Shown in pieces: positions 8,082 through 16,992 of a DNA stretch of 64,000 nt. This DNA comes from Spirochaetales bacterium. Lineage in GTDB: Bacteria; Spirochaetota; Leptospiria; Leptospirales; Leptonemataceae. The translations under genes and the position numbers were made by a program. The notes below the pieces were generated by a model. That model was given only the letters and a program-made list of their open reading frames with translations, was not told the DNA's origin and searched no databases. The stretch lies in assembly GCA_015075425.1 (NCBI GenBank), contig JABTUL010000001.1, positions 2,392,362 to 2,456,361 on the forward strand, given 5' to 3'. Positions within the stretch are counted from its first letter, which is position 1; each line of letters opens with the position of its first letter.

Positions 8082-9037
8082 ATGGAAACCAGACCCACTA
8101 CAATACAAAATCGTATTGAATACTTCGAACGCAACTATAGTGTTCTTGTTGATGTGAACCTGATAGGCGATAAAGCCTTTACCCTCGCAGGAGCCGGTAT
8201 CCGGCATTGTCGATTTTGCCAACGCAAGGACGGTCTGGTGACCTTTCAGGATGAAGCCCACGCTTTTCCTGAGCTAATTGGTAACCGAATACTATTGACC
8301 GAGTATGAATGTGATCAATGTAACGCGCACTTCTCCAAATACTTGGAAAACCACTTAGCCAACTACCTTGGCCCCGCCCGCACTTTTGCGCGAACGAGGA
8401 AAATCAGGGGTTCCCTCATACAAGACTTCCGATGACTTATCGCGGATTGATGTCAAGGCAGGCACAATGATTGTAAGCACTGTAGCAGATCAACCTATTT
8501 TCGTTGAGGATGAAAAGAGGAAATTAGTAACTTTCTATACTACAAAATCTACTTACATCCCCGTTGCTGTCTACAAGACTGTGGTCAAGATGGCCCTCAG
8601 TATTCTTCCGGAAACTGAAATGGAACCTTTCGGTCTACGGCAAGCTGGTTATTATCGGAAGACCATTCTAAGTCCTTTGTTCGTCCGTGCCCCATGCATT
8701 TTAGTTTACAAATGGATACAAGCCTTATCCCTTCATAAAGGCCATTGTTTTCAAGGTCCGGGACAGCGCTTACCCTGTTCCGTATATGCAATTTTTCCTC
8801 GCTTTTGATAACTTCACCTTTCAGGTTACCATACCCACAGAACGCGATAGGCACTTGGAAGGAAAAGTCGTTGCCATTGAGGCATTCCCCAGCATCCACG
8901 AGATCACTGATACCGAGAATGAGACAAAGCATGCCTTTGCGGATATGTCCAGCTCAGTACCTGTTCGCGGAAGTAAAGTTGAAGTTCAGATGTCCTATGA
9001 AAGAAAGGAACCCAGTTCCGGGCGTGACTCCGCATAA
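8082..9037 (+). pseudogene. Frameshifted copy of an HNH-like zinc protein
   Basis: Corresponds to the intact 319-residue gene at 63043. The N-terminus (CRFCQRK ... EAHAFPELIGN ... YECDQCNAHF) is open for 117 codons. It is then broken by missing bases near 8395 (GAACGAGG for GAACAAGAGG), 8633 (TTTCGG for TTTCCGG) and 8705 (AGTTTAC for AGTTTTAC). Family reading is given under the intact copy. Confidence 0.8.
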
Positions 9038-9264
9038 CTTTGCGGCTTAGCGCTCACTCCCTTCGCTATGCGCTCCGGTCGCTCGGCCCTGGTCTTCTCC
9101 CCGCCACCATTCCGGGAAAAGAGGTTGCAGAAGCCTTGAGGGAAGCCGGAATGGTGACGGGTCGTGCGGACGCACGCCAGTTTCGGTGTATTCAGATGGC
9201 GTGCGCCGCACCAGACTGCGGGCAAATTGGGCCTGGCGGCCCAACTTCGCTAAGCCGCGTCGTT
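9037..9264 (+). repeat. attC site 9, family A
   Basis: R'' GCATAAC, R' GTTATTC. Inner segment reads GACGCACGCCAGTTTCGGTG, a sub-variant shared with sites 29 and 53. Confidence 0.92.
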
Positions 9265-9302
9265 ATTCGCCATGCTGCCAGTAAATACCCTGGAGGAACA
9301 CT

Positions 9303-9734
9303 TTGAAACGTTTATTGATCACCATCCTTATCGCAGCGGGATTATTCATTGGTTTGCCCACAATGGCTGTCCTCATTTACTATTTGGCGACCTTTGTGGC
9401 TGAAAAGCAGTATGCCAATGTTAATGAAAGCAAACCTCCGACTGGTCCGTTTCGCGAATACCGTTTTTCACCTGACTTTGTCTTGGGATCTGGATCATCC
9501 CCCAATTATCGCTATTTGGGAGTATCTATTCTGTACCCGGAAGAGAATGAGCGGCTACATGCAGAGCTTACGAATAGGTCTGCTCAACTAAGAAATCTGG
9601 TCAACTTAACGCTTCAGGGGACAGACCCGACCGCCCATGCTGATATCGATTTCAAGCGCATTGCAGAGTCACTGAAGGCAAGCTTCAATCAGGTTCTGAC
9701 GAACGGACCGGTAACAGCAGTGATTCTGAAATAG
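9303..9734 (+). CDS. FliL-like membrane-anchored protein
   Basis: 143 residues. One N-terminal membrane helix (about 4-28) is followed by a periplasmic domain that resembles the flagellar basal-body protein FliL: RYLGVSILYPEENERLHAEL, then a run like 'qiRdlv...L' (SAQLRNLVNLTLQG), and a terminal FNQVLTNGPVTAVILK like the FliL ending. FliL surrounds the MotAB stator and affects torque. TTG 9303 is preceded by GGAGG at 9291, which supports it over later starts. It lies alone in a cassette, not in a flagellar operon. The call rests on pattern similarity only. Confidence 0.62.
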   Translation: MKRLLITILIAAGLFIGLPTMAVLIYYLATFVAEKQYANVNESKPPTGPFREYRFSPDFVLGSGSSPNYRYLGVSILYPEENERLHAELTNRSAQLRNLVNLTLQGTDPTAHADIDFKRIAESLKASFNQVLTNGPVTAVILK

Positions 9735-9780
9735 TGAGGCTTTTTTTTGGACGGTTTTTTCAGCAGGCAGCACGGCGAAT

Positions 9781-10008
9781 AACTTTGCGGCTTAGCGCTC
9801 ACTCCCTTCGCATGCGCTCCGGTCGTTCGGCCCTGGTCTTCTCCCCGCCGCCATTCCGGGAAAAGGGGTTGCAGAAGCCTTGAGGGAAGCCGGAATGGCG
9901 GCGGGTCGTGCGGATGCGCGCCCGGTTTGGTCTATGCGTATGGCGCGCACCGCACCAGACTGCGGGCAAATTGGGCCTCACGGCCCAACTTCGCTAAGCC
10001 GCGTCGTT
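9781..10008 (+). repeat. attC site 10, family A
   Basis: R'' GAATAAC, R' GTTATCT. Closes the FliL-like cassette. Confidence 0.92.
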
Positions 10009-10220
10009 ATCTGCCATTCCGCCAGGATGTTCATTTCTCATATACTAAAAGCAATATCATAACCGGGAAGCGCAAAGATGTCATTTTTGACTGAAAGCGC
10101 TACCAAAAAAGCTCGGGGTACCCCACTTCCGTTGGTAGCATGCGACTATGCGGTAGATTTTTCCGGCACGGACGGTCTAAAATCTCTTGAACTTTTTCAG
10201 CGGCGCCTGAAGATAGGTGA

Positions 10221-10400
10221 ATGCAGAGCCTGAAGGATAAAGCCATCGAAACCTTGTCCAAGCTACCCGAAACTGCGACGGCTGATGACATAATGTACCA
10301 GATCTACGTCCTTGAAAAGATTCAGAAGGGTCAGAGGGCCGCGTCGCTCGATGAAGTGCTCTCAGAAGCAGATGTTCGCAAAGCAATGGCGAAGTGGTAG
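10221..10400 (+). CDS. Small antitoxin of a ParE-type module
   Basis: 59 residues (MQSLKDKAIETLSKLPETAT ... IQKGQRAASLDEVLSEADVR), an acidic helical protein typical of antitoxins paired with RelE/ParE toxins. Its stop overlaps the toxin's GTG start by 7 bases, which couples the two. A short open frame of 51 codons at 10078-10233 overlaps its start and could be a leader peptide, without firm support. Confidence 0.7.
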   Translation: MQSLKDKAIETLSKLPETATADDIMYQIYVLEKIQKGQRAASLDEVLSEADVRKAMAKW

Positions 10401-10687
10401 TAGTATGGACCCGTCCAGCCCTTGAGGATTTGAAAAGCATTTTTGACTACATAGGACGCGATTCTGAGCGATATGCCAGGCACGTCGCTGAAGAAATTGT
10501 CAACCGCTGTAAAATCTTGGAGCGCTTTCCGGAAATTGGCAGAGTAGTTCCAGAATTGCATGATTCAGCTATCAGGGAATTGAGCTGCTATTCCTATCGT
10601 ATTCTTTACCAGATCAGAGAGAGAATTGAAATACTGGCCGTTATCCATTCGCGTCGACTATTAGATGAAAGTATTTTAACGGACTGA
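10394..10687 (+). CDS. ParE/RelE-family toxin
   Basis: 97 residues with the ParE signature: VWTRPALEDLKSIFDYIGRD, then FPEIGRVVPELHD, IRELSCYSYRILYQI and the closing ILAVIHSRR. Characterised ParE toxins poison DNA gyrase, and related RelE toxins cleave mRNA. Starts at GTG 10394 inside the antitoxin's end. Antitoxin first, toxin second is the classical ParDE order. Confidence 0.87.
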   Translation: MVVVWTRPALEDLKSIFDYIGRDSERYARHVAEEIVNRCKILERFPEIGRVVPELHDSAIRELSCYSYRILYQIRERIEILAVIHSRRLLDESILTD

Positions 10688-10717
10688 GGAATTGTATACA
10701 GAGGCGGAACAGCAGAT

Positions 10718-10946
10718 AACTTTGCGGCTTAGCGCTCACTCCCTTCGTTGTGCGCTCCGGTCGCTCGGCCCTGGTCTTCTCCCCGCCACCATTCCGGGAA
10801 AAGGGGTTGCAGAAGCCTTGAGGAACGCCGGAATGGTGACGGGTCGTGCGGTTGCGCGCCCGGTTTGGTGTATGCGTATGGCGCGCACCGCACCAGGCTG
10901 CGGGCAAATTGGGCCTGACGGCCCAACTTCGCTAAGCCGCGTCGTT
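10718..10946 (+). repeat. attC site 11, family A
   Basis: R'' AGATAAC, R' GTTATCT. Confidence 0.92.
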
Positions 10947-11055
10947 ATCTGCCATTGCCGCGATACTTTTGGACCACTTCTTACAACTCCCGGACGCCGT
11001 GTAGCATGCTCAAATTCATTGACAGACCGATTGTAGTCACTTTTATGACTACAGC

Positions 11056-11367
11056 TTGGCTCGAAACTGGGATGTGCAATTTTCTCCGGAAGCTGTCCGA
11101 CTTTTCGAAGCCTCTGTGCCAAAGCAATTCCGGTCCCTGATATTGAAGGCCGCGCTGGAAAACTGGCGACGGAACCGAACAAACCCGGAAAATCCACGAA
11201 ACGCCTCTCAGCAGGCCGACCGCCCTATTTTCACGGAAGGATGTTTGGCAATGCCGGGTCCAAGAGTGGCGCTTCTTTATGTTCTTGAAGAAAATCGTAT
11301 AGTCGTTTTCTTTGTGGGCGGGAAGGGTCGCAAGACTACCGAAGAGATGGTGCAAGAATATGAATAA
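11056..11367 (+). pseudogene. RelE-like toxin gene, copy 1, middle out of frame
   Basis: The first of four copies of one TA cassette (others at 24506, 41956 and 53958). Starts TTG (ARNWDVQFSPEAVRLFEASV) and ends VLEENRIVVFFVG. One base is lost near 11155 (GCTGGAA for GCTTGGAA), and others up to 11275 restore the frame, so about 35 middle codons read wrongly. The open frame is thus only apparent. Confidence 0.75.
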
Positions 11368-11674
11368 ATCCTCGCGTTCCAGAGTTGTAGGCATTCAGGG
11401 AGGCCAAGGCCCACCTTTCTGAGTATATCAAGAAGTCCAGAGATGTTCCCATTGTCATCACAAGCCATGGCAAACCGGAGGCGGTGCTTTTCAATGTCTG
11501 ATGATCAAGATCCTGAAGACGTCATCCTCTTCACTTCGCCGGAATTCCAGTCCGCACTGGCCTACCCGGAATCCAAGCTCATCCGAAGTGCGGAATTGTT
11601 GAAAATACAATTCTCCGGCGGCCAGACAGAAACCTCCGTCTGCCAAGGTAAAAACTCGCGTCAACGGCAGATAA
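11360..11674 (+). pseudogene. Phd/YefM-like antitoxin, copy 1, frameshifted
   Basis: Counterpart of 24795-25112. Indels near 11393 (GCATTCAGGGAGG for GCATTCGGGAGG), 11498 (GTCTGATGATC for GTCTCTGATC) and 11604 (GAAAATACAA for GAAGAAATACAA) break the frame. The C-terminal lysine-rich tail codons remain recognisable. Confidence 0.75.
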
Positions 11675-11891
11675 CTGCGGCTTAGCGCTCACTCCTTCGC
11701 TATGCGCTCCGGTCGCTCAGCCTGGTCTTCTCCCGCCACCATTCCGGGAAAGGGGTTGCAGGAGCTTTGAGGAAAGCCGGAATGGTGACGGGTCGTGCGG
11801 ATGCGCGCCAGGTTGGAATCTATGCGTACGGCGCGCACCGCACCAGACTGCGGGCAAATTGGGCGGCCCAACTTCGCTAAGCCGCGTCGTT
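11673..11891 (+). repeat. attC site 12, family A, with small deletions
   Basis: R'' AGATAAC, R' GTTATTT. 219 bp: starts AACTGCGGC (TT lost) and lacks single bases in CCCTT, GGCCC, CCCCG and GGCCTGGC, while its relatives at sites 26 and 57 are complete. Confidence 0.88.
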
Positions 11892-12458
11892 ATTTGCAAT
11901 GCGCCCGAAAGTTATCCGCCGGTCATCCTTGCCCGGCGGGAAGAAATCTTGAGCTCCGTCGAGAGATGCAGCATCGGATAGCTTTCTTTCGCGGAAAGAA
12001 TTTGCTGGGCGGTCAGATTTTTCCCAGCGGTCCTTTCCTGATGGAAAGATACTTCCGGAAGAGCCAGAGATTTCGACTTCGGAAAAATTCACCATGAACC
12101 GGGCTCAAATGCAAGAAAGAATTTTGCCAAGGAAACGTAAGACAAAGCTCCGTTGTTTCGCGAGGGTTTCGTGTCCGGAACGCTACTTGCCTTCTTCAAA
12201 AGTTCCTTTCATCCTCCGTATGAAAGAAGAGCACCAGAGATCTTTTTCTTTGGAGCCCGGATCATGCATTCCTTTGAACCGCCGGAAGAATGACCCCATT
12301 CCCATGTTCGCGGAGAGATCCTACTCGGAATCTCTGGGGAGATGGTAAAGAAAATCATTGGGCCTTCCAATTCACTGGCACAAGAGGATGGGCCAGTCCC
12401 TAAAAAGAGCGGCCATCCCGTGTCGCCATCCGTGGACTCCCGCGGGCGCACTGCAAAT
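11890..12458 (+). repeat. N cassette 1 (repeated cassette without a clear gene)
   Basis: The N family opens TTATTTGCAATGCGCCCGAA, forms a CCGCCGG/CCGGCGG hairpin within 45 bases, and ends CGGGCGCACTGCAAATAAC. It always carries a family-B attC. This copy is subtype 1. It holds no convincing full gene. A frame ending in W/FQFTGTRGW-like codons just before the tail is broken here. Confidence 0.85.
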
Positions 12459-12653
12459 AACTACGGATTCCTGCTGCGGGCCTCCGCATGCGCTCCGGCT
12501 CCTCGGGTCGGCGCACTCTCCGCGGAACGGCTCACCAGTTCGCCTTTTCCGCTTCGTGCGGATGCGCGCCAGTTTTGGTTGATTTTTATGGCGCGCACCG
12601 CATCGTGCTTGACCACATTTGCCCTGCGGGCAAACGTCAGGAATCCTATCGTT
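12459..12653 (+). repeat. attC site 13, family B
   Basis: R'' AAATAAC, R' GTTCTCT. 195 bp; L''/L' pair GGATTCCTG / CAGGAATCC. Confidence 0.92.
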
Positions 12654-12693
12654 CTCTGAAATTGCCGGGTTTCCGTGACCACAAGGATCATCG

Positions 12694-13626
12694 ATGAGAT
12701 ATTCACTGTTTTTGATAGCATTGATCGCCTGTTCTCAGCAAAGCCAGAAGGAAGGTGATCTCCGTTTTGTCTCCGCCCACGGAGGATTGAATCTTCGGGC
12801 GCAGCCGAGCACAACCGCAGAGGTACTCATTCAAATTCCAGATGCCTCTGTCGTCCGCGTCCAATCCGGCGCCGCAGTGCAGCCCAACGGTCCTGTAGAA
12901 TACGGCCCTTGGGCAGCCATTGAATATCAGGGAAGGCAGGGATGGGTTTCCGATAGATTTCTATCGGCAAAGGCCTATACCCTTGATTGCATCAAAGAGT
13001 TCCGCTTCCCCGTTGGTGCGGCTGCCAATGGTAAAACTTGGACCGTTGCTTTCGCGTGCGGCAAAGGGCATCAAGAGCTAATAGAGAACGCCTATCGGTA
13101 CTATCGCGCATGGTGGACAGACCACGCAGGGGAAAACTTATCTGATTCAACGAGAAAGCCGCATCGGCAAATAATTGCTGAAATTGCTCGCGATGTGGTC
13201 ATCGATTCCACTTCGGAATCGGTTGCACTGATTCAACGTTCATCCACAGCTTTGGATTTTGCTACTTTTACTCGCGTTTCAGATATCTGGATCTTTAAAG
13301 AAAATTTCTGGCAGCCATTTGAGCATCCTTACGGATGGGGGCATTCTGTTTTGACGGATATCAATCAGGACGCAATCGCAGACGCCGTTACAACCTACAG
13401 CTGTTGTGGTCACTCCACGATTAAAGTATTCATCGGGGCGAAAGATGCTGCGGAGCCCTTGCACATGATTTTCGAAGCAAGCTTTTCCGAATGGGATTTG
13501 GTCCTTTCGAAAGGTCACTGCAATCAATTTCAGTTGCATGGACGCAATAGCAAAAGCAATGAGCCAGAACATTATAGTCTTGATTGCTCAAAAAATAGCA
13601 TGGTCCCAGTTAAGAACCAGAAATGA
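12694..13626 (+). CDS. Lipoprotein with bacterial SH3 domain
   Basis: 310 residues. A short lipoprotein signal (MRYSLFLIALIAC, lipobox IALIAC) means it should be anchored in a membrane by its N-terminal cysteine. Residues about 24-90 form an SH3b domain (GLNLRAQPSTTAEVLIQIPD ... WAAIEYQGRQGWVSDRFL), a fold that binds peptidoglycan or proteins. The remainder contains DINQDAIADAV, resembling an FG-GAP or calcium-binding type loop, and several cysteines, but no named domain. ATG 12694 is 9 bases after AAGGATC. It is the sole gene of the cassette. Confidence 0.82.
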   Translation: MRYSLFLIALIACSQQSQKEGDLRFVSAHGGLNLRAQPSTTAEVLIQIPDASVVRVQSGAAVQPNGPVEYGPWAAIEYQGRQGWVSDRFLSAKAYTLDCIKEFRFPVGAAANGKTWTVAFACGKGHQELIENAYRYYRAWWTDHAGENLSDSTRKPHRQIIAEIARDVVIDSTSESVALIQRSSTALDFATFTRVSDIWIFKENFWQPFEHPYGWGHSVLTDINQDAIADAVTTYSCCGHSTIKVFIGAKDAAEPLHMIFEASFSEWDLVLSKGHCNQFQLHGRNSKSNEPEHYSLDCSKNSMVPVKNQK

Positions 13627-13702
13627 ACAGAAGAATAATCCTTCGGCTTGCCCCTCTCGCAGATTTCATCTCGGTGTGTCTTGGTTTCCGGCAACTTCAG
13701 AG

Positions 13703-13931
13703 AACTTTGCGGCTTAGCGCTCACTCCCTTCGCTATGCGCTCCGGTCGCTCGGCCCTGGTCTTCTCCCCGCCACCATTCCGGGAAAAGGGGTTGCAGAAG
13801 CTTTGAGGGAAGCCGGAATGGTGACGGGTCGTGCGGATGCGCGCCCGGTTTGGCGGATGCGTATGGCGCGCACCGCACCAGACTGCGGGCAAATTGGGCC
13901 TGACGGCCCAACTTCGCTAAGCCGCGTCGTT
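13703..13931 (+). repeat. attC site 14, family A
   Basis: R'' AGAGAAC, R' GTTAATT. Confidence 0.92.
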
Positions 13932-14019
13932 AATTGCCATTGGTCCGTTAAGATATGCAAGGTAAACGATGATCCACAGTTTTTACGGTAACGAAGTATG
14001 CAAGATGTAGGAACATTTC

Positions 14020-14760
14020 GTGAGCTTTAGTAGAATGCTCCAACAGCATGAAAAGGATCCCTCTACTGTTGTGCTCGATTGGGAAGATTTTGAAATCTCT
14101 TGCCTGCGCGCGATCGAGAAGGCCTTCAACAGACACCTTCAAGAATTCGAATTCTCGCCCCCCATCAGAGCCGGTGATGTAAAAAGAGCCGTTCTGTCTC
14201 AGCTAAATCAGCGTACCAGCGCTTTCTGCTCCGCTCAGCGTACCTTCGGTAAGGTGCGCAAAGCCATCACAAGTGAATTAGGACTGCATCGCTCGCAAGT
14301 AAAACTGGATGTACCTCTGGAACAGTATTTTCCCAAACTTCAGCGCAGAAAATCCTGGCAAAAAGTAAGAAAGGCAATAGGGCTTCCCTTTCCCAATTTA
14401 AGACTATCCCCCTTTGCTCTGTCGGCCATTATCGTATCTGTTCTGCTTGGCTCCGCAGCCTTTTGGGGATATAATTTGCATTTTGTGGTGCTCATAGTAT
14501 TTGGAGCGCTTGTTTGCCTGGCGTGGTTTCACTTCCGCATCGACTTGCCGTGCCCTACCATCCGCGCACTCGTTCATCAATTATTACATTTGCATTACGG
14601 TCACTATGTTGATGGAGAGATCGACCCCGAAGAGGCGGAGCACATCATTTTCCAGATCCTGGACGATTATTCGCAATGCTCATCAAAAGAAATAGGGGAT
14701 GAGACAATCCTGCGCATTTTCGTTTACCGCTCTTGGGGAAGGAGTTATTTCATAACATGA
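14020..14760 (+). CDS. Membrane protein, function unknown
   Basis: 246 residues, no family recognised. The N-terminal about 125 residues are soluble and helical. Two adjacent hydrophobic segments follow at about 130-150 and 154-172, then a C-terminal tail with LHYGHYVDGEIDPEEAEHII, which looks like an EF-hand-like acidic loop. Starts GTG 14020 after TAGGAACA. It occupies the whole cassette. Confidence 0.6.
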   Translation: MSFSRMLQQHEKDPSTVVLDWEDFEISCLRAIEKAFNRHLQEFEFSPPIRAGDVKRAVLSQLNQRTSAFCSAQRTFGKVRKAITSELGLHRSQVKLDVPLEQYFPKLQRRKSWQKVRKAIGLPFPNLRLSPFALSAIIVSVLLGSAAFWGYNLHFVVLIVFGALVCLAWFHFRIDLPCPTIRALVHQLLHLHYGHYVDGEIDPEEAEHIIFQILDDYSQCSSKEIGDETILRIFVYRSWGRSYFIT

Positions 14761-14806
14761 TAATACGTTTATATTCAATTACGTCTAAAAAGGACCAACG
14801 GCAATT

Positions 14807-15034
14807 AACTTTGCGGCTTAGCGCTCACTCCCTTCGCTATGCGCTCCGGTCGCTCGACCCTGGTCTTCTCCCCGCCACCATTCCGGGAAAAGGGGTTGCA
14901 AAAGCATTCATGAAAGCCGGAATGGTGGGGGTCGTGCGGTTCCGCGCCCGGTTTGGTGGATACGTATGGCGCGCACCGCACCAGACTGCGGGCAAATTGG
15001 GCCTGACGGCCCAACTTCGCTAAGCCGCGTCGTT
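14807..15034 (+). repeat. attC site 15, family A
   Basis: R'' AATTAAC, R' GTTATGC. The middle reads GGTGGGGGTCGTGCGGTTCCGC, a small deviation from the family. Confidence 0.92.
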
Positions 15035-15075
15035 ATGCGGCATTCCGGCGCGGCGGTATAAATCCCCTGAGGACG

Positions 15076-15096
15076 CCGGGCTTCGTGCCCGGCGGT
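15076..15096. terminator. GC hairpin at the 3' end of mazF, copy 1
   Basis: A stem GCCGGGC / GCCCGGC with loop TTCGT, just beyond the mazF stop on the reverse strand. A U-tract is lacking, so termination is not proven. The same hairpin lies 955 bases downstream in the second copy. Confidence 0.45.
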
Positions 15097-15099
15097 AGA

Positions 15100-15423
15100 T
15101 TAATCGATCAGCATCTCCTCCAGAGTTGTCTTCACGTGCTTAATGGTCGTCCCTGGGAGCTTGCCCAGTCGTTTCACAAGCCTTGCGCGGTCGTCCGTGC
15201 GGATCTGGTCCAGGACTATAAAACCGCGCTTCCCGGAAAACTGCAACTCGACCCGCGTCGGATACTTTCGGGATTTCCTCGTCATCGGAGCAATGATCAC
15301 TGTCTGGAGATTTTCATTCATTTCATCCGGTGACAGGACAACGCACGGCCGGGTTTTCTTGATCTCGTGGCCAACCGTCGGATCAAGACTTATCAGATGC
15401 ACTTCGTACTGCCTGATTACCAT
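15100..15423 (-). CDS. mazF: MazF/PemK-family toxin, copy 1
   Basis: An endoribonuclease toxin with the MazF core: YEVHLISLDPTVGHEIKKTR followed by PCVVLSPDEMN, then VIIAPMTRK and GFIVLDQIRTDDRARL. MazF enzymes cut mRNA at short motifs. ATG 15423 is used; TTG 15429 is possible and would deepen the overlap with mazE. The pair runs opposite to the array, so it cannot depend on the integron promoter and has its own. Confidence 0.9.
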   Translation of the reverse strand: MVIRQYEVHLISLDPTVGHEIKKTRPCVVLSPDEMNENLQTVIIAPMTRKSRKYPTRVELQFSGKRGFIVLDQIRTDDRARLVKRLGKLPGTTIKHVKTTLEEMLID

Positions 15424-15665
15424 TTCCAATCCTGAAATTCCGAATCAATTTCCGGTGGCAGAAAAAGTGTATCCTCTCCGCTCTCACGCATCTGCTTAAG
15501 CTGCTCCCCCCAACCTGCGCGAGGCTTCGCCTTAATCGCTTCCAGCACAATCCGTCGTTTCTGCACTCGCAGGTTTACTTCTTCCTCAATGCCGCACGCC
15601 TCAAGGATCGGTTGCGGAATACGGATACCGCGGGAATTGCCTATTCTTACTACGCTCGCCTTCAT
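15417..15665 (-). CDS. mazE: MazE-type antitoxin (AbrB fold), copy 1
   Basis: 82 residues with the SpoVT/AbrB DNA-binding N-terminus (VVRIGNSRGIRIPQPILEAC) and an acidic C-terminal tail (PPEIDSEFQDWKW) expected to block MazF. Its stop overlaps the start of mazF, the usual order for this module. It sits immediately downstream of a reverse-strand TTGACA promoter. Confidence 0.9.
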   Translation of the reverse strand: MKASVVRIGNSRGIRIPQPILEACGIEEEVNLRVQKRRIVLEAIKAKPRAGWGEQLKQMRESGEDTLFLPPEIDSEFQDWKW

Positions 15666-15672
15666 GAATTTC

Positions 15673-15700
15673 GTGTAATTACTTTGTGACTACCTGTCAA
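15673..15700 (-). promoter_or_regulatory. Predicted promoter of mazEF copy 1
   Basis: On the reverse strand, -35 TTGACA (15695-15700), 16-base spacer, -10 TTACAC (15673-15678), 8 bases before the mazE ATG. A promoter is expected because these genes face away from the integron's own promoter. Repeated identically at 16628-16655. Confidence 0.45.
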
Positions 15701-15775
15701 CCCTTTAATGGTCAACACGAGGCACCCGGCGTCCGTGCCGGGCGCTGCCAAAGGACACCGCCGGAACAGCCGCAT

Positions 15776-15989
15776 AACTACGTTTGTCCCGCTCCGGGCT
15801 TCGACTTCGCTCCGCCCTCCGGTCCGTCGCGCTCGGCCTGCGGCCGTCCGGACTCGGCGCGAGTGGGAGAAATAAAAGGCGCCTCACCGGACCGCGCTCT
15901 GGACAAATTGCAGCATTCGCCGCAATCATTTGGCCTCCGGCCTCATTTTTTGCTTGCTCAAGGCCGCAACTTCGGGAAAACTACTCGTT
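15776..15989 (+). repeat. attC site 16, family D
   Basis: R'' GCATAAC, R' GTTATGC. L'' GTTTGTCCCG pairs with L' CGGGAAAAC and leaves one extra G on the L'' side, the extrahelical base typical of attC sites. 214 bp. Confidence 0.9.
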
Positions 15990-16054
15990 ATGCGGCATTC
16001 CGGCGCGGCGGTATAAATCCCCTGAGGACGCCGGGCTTCGTGCCCGGCGGTAGA

Positions 16055-16378
16055 TTAATCGATCAGCATCTCCTCCAGAGTTGTCTTCACGTGCTTAATG
16101 GTCGTCCCTGGGAGCTTGCCCAGTCGTTTCACAAGCCTTGCGCGGTCGTCCGTGCGGATCTGGTCCAGGACTATAAAACCGCGCTTCCCGGAAAACTGCA
16201 ACTCGACCCGCGTCGGATACTTTCGGGATTTCCTCGTCATCGGAGCAATGATCACTGTCTGGAGATTTTCATTCATTTCATCCGGTGACAGGACAACGCA
16301 CGGCCGGGTTTTCTTGATCTCGTGGCCAACCGTCGGATCAAGACTTATCAGATGCACTTCGTACTGCCTGATTACCAT
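16055..16378 (-). CDS. mazF: MazF/PemK-family toxin, copy 2
   Basis: Identical to the gene at 15100; the whole cassette plus attC is repeated with a period of 955 bases. No difference was seen between the two copies, so the duplication is recent or maintained by recombination. Confidence 0.9.
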   Translation of the reverse strand: MVIRQYEVHLISLDPTVGHEIKKTRPCVVLSPDEMNENLQTVIIAPMTRKSRKYPTRVELQFSGKRGFIVLDQIRTDDRARLVKRLGKLPGTTIKHVKTTLEEMLID

Positions 16379-16620
16379 TTCCAATCCTGAAATTCCGAAT
16401 CAATTTCCGGTGGCAGAAAAAGTGTATCCTCTCCGCTCTCACGCATCTGCTTAAGCTGCTCCCCCCAACCTGCGCGAGGCTTCGCCTTAATCGCTTCCAG
16501 CACAATCCGTCGTTTCTGCACTCGCAGGTTTACTTCTTCCTCAATGCCGCACGCCTCAAGGATCGGTTGCGGAATACGGATACCGCGGGAATTGCCTATT
16601 CTTACTACGCTCGCCTTCAT
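16372..16620 (-). CDS. mazE: MazE-type antitoxin, copy 2
   Basis: Identical to the gene at 15417, with the same promoter (TTGACA at 16650-16655) and the same overlap with mazF. Confidence 0.9.
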   Translation of the reverse strand: MKASVVRIGNSRGIRIPQPILEACGIEEEVNLRVQKRRIVLEAIKAKPRAGWGEQLKQMRESGEDTLFLPPEIDSEFQDWKW

Positions 16621-16730
16621 GAATTTCGTGTAATTACTTTGTGACTACCTGTCAACCCTTTAATGGTCAACACGAGGCACCCGGCGTCCGTGCCGGGCGC
16701 TGCCAAAGGACACCGCCGGAACAGCCGCAT

Positions 16731-16944
16731 AACTACGTTTGTCCCGCTCCGGGCTTCGACTTCGCTCCGCCCTCCGGTCCGTCGCGCTCGGCCTGCGGCC
16801 GTCCGGACTCGGCGCGAGTGGGAGAAATAAAAGGCGCCTCACCGGACCGCGCTCTGGACAAATTGCAGCATTCGCCGCAATCATTTGGCCTCCGGCCTCA
16901 TTTTTTGCTTGCTCAAGGCCGCAACTTCGGGAAAACTACTCGTT
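16731..16944 (+). repeat. attC site 17, family D
   Basis: R'' GCATAAC, R' GTTCTCC. Same body as site 16. Confidence 0.9.
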
Positions 16945-16992
16945 CTCCGCCATTGACTATATATTGATCGAACGCAAATGCATGAGGAAAGA

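Noticed and set aside
9735..9780. Rho-independent terminator after the FliL-like gene (runs of T at 9751 and 9765)
   Set aside because: No stem of useful length precedes either T run.
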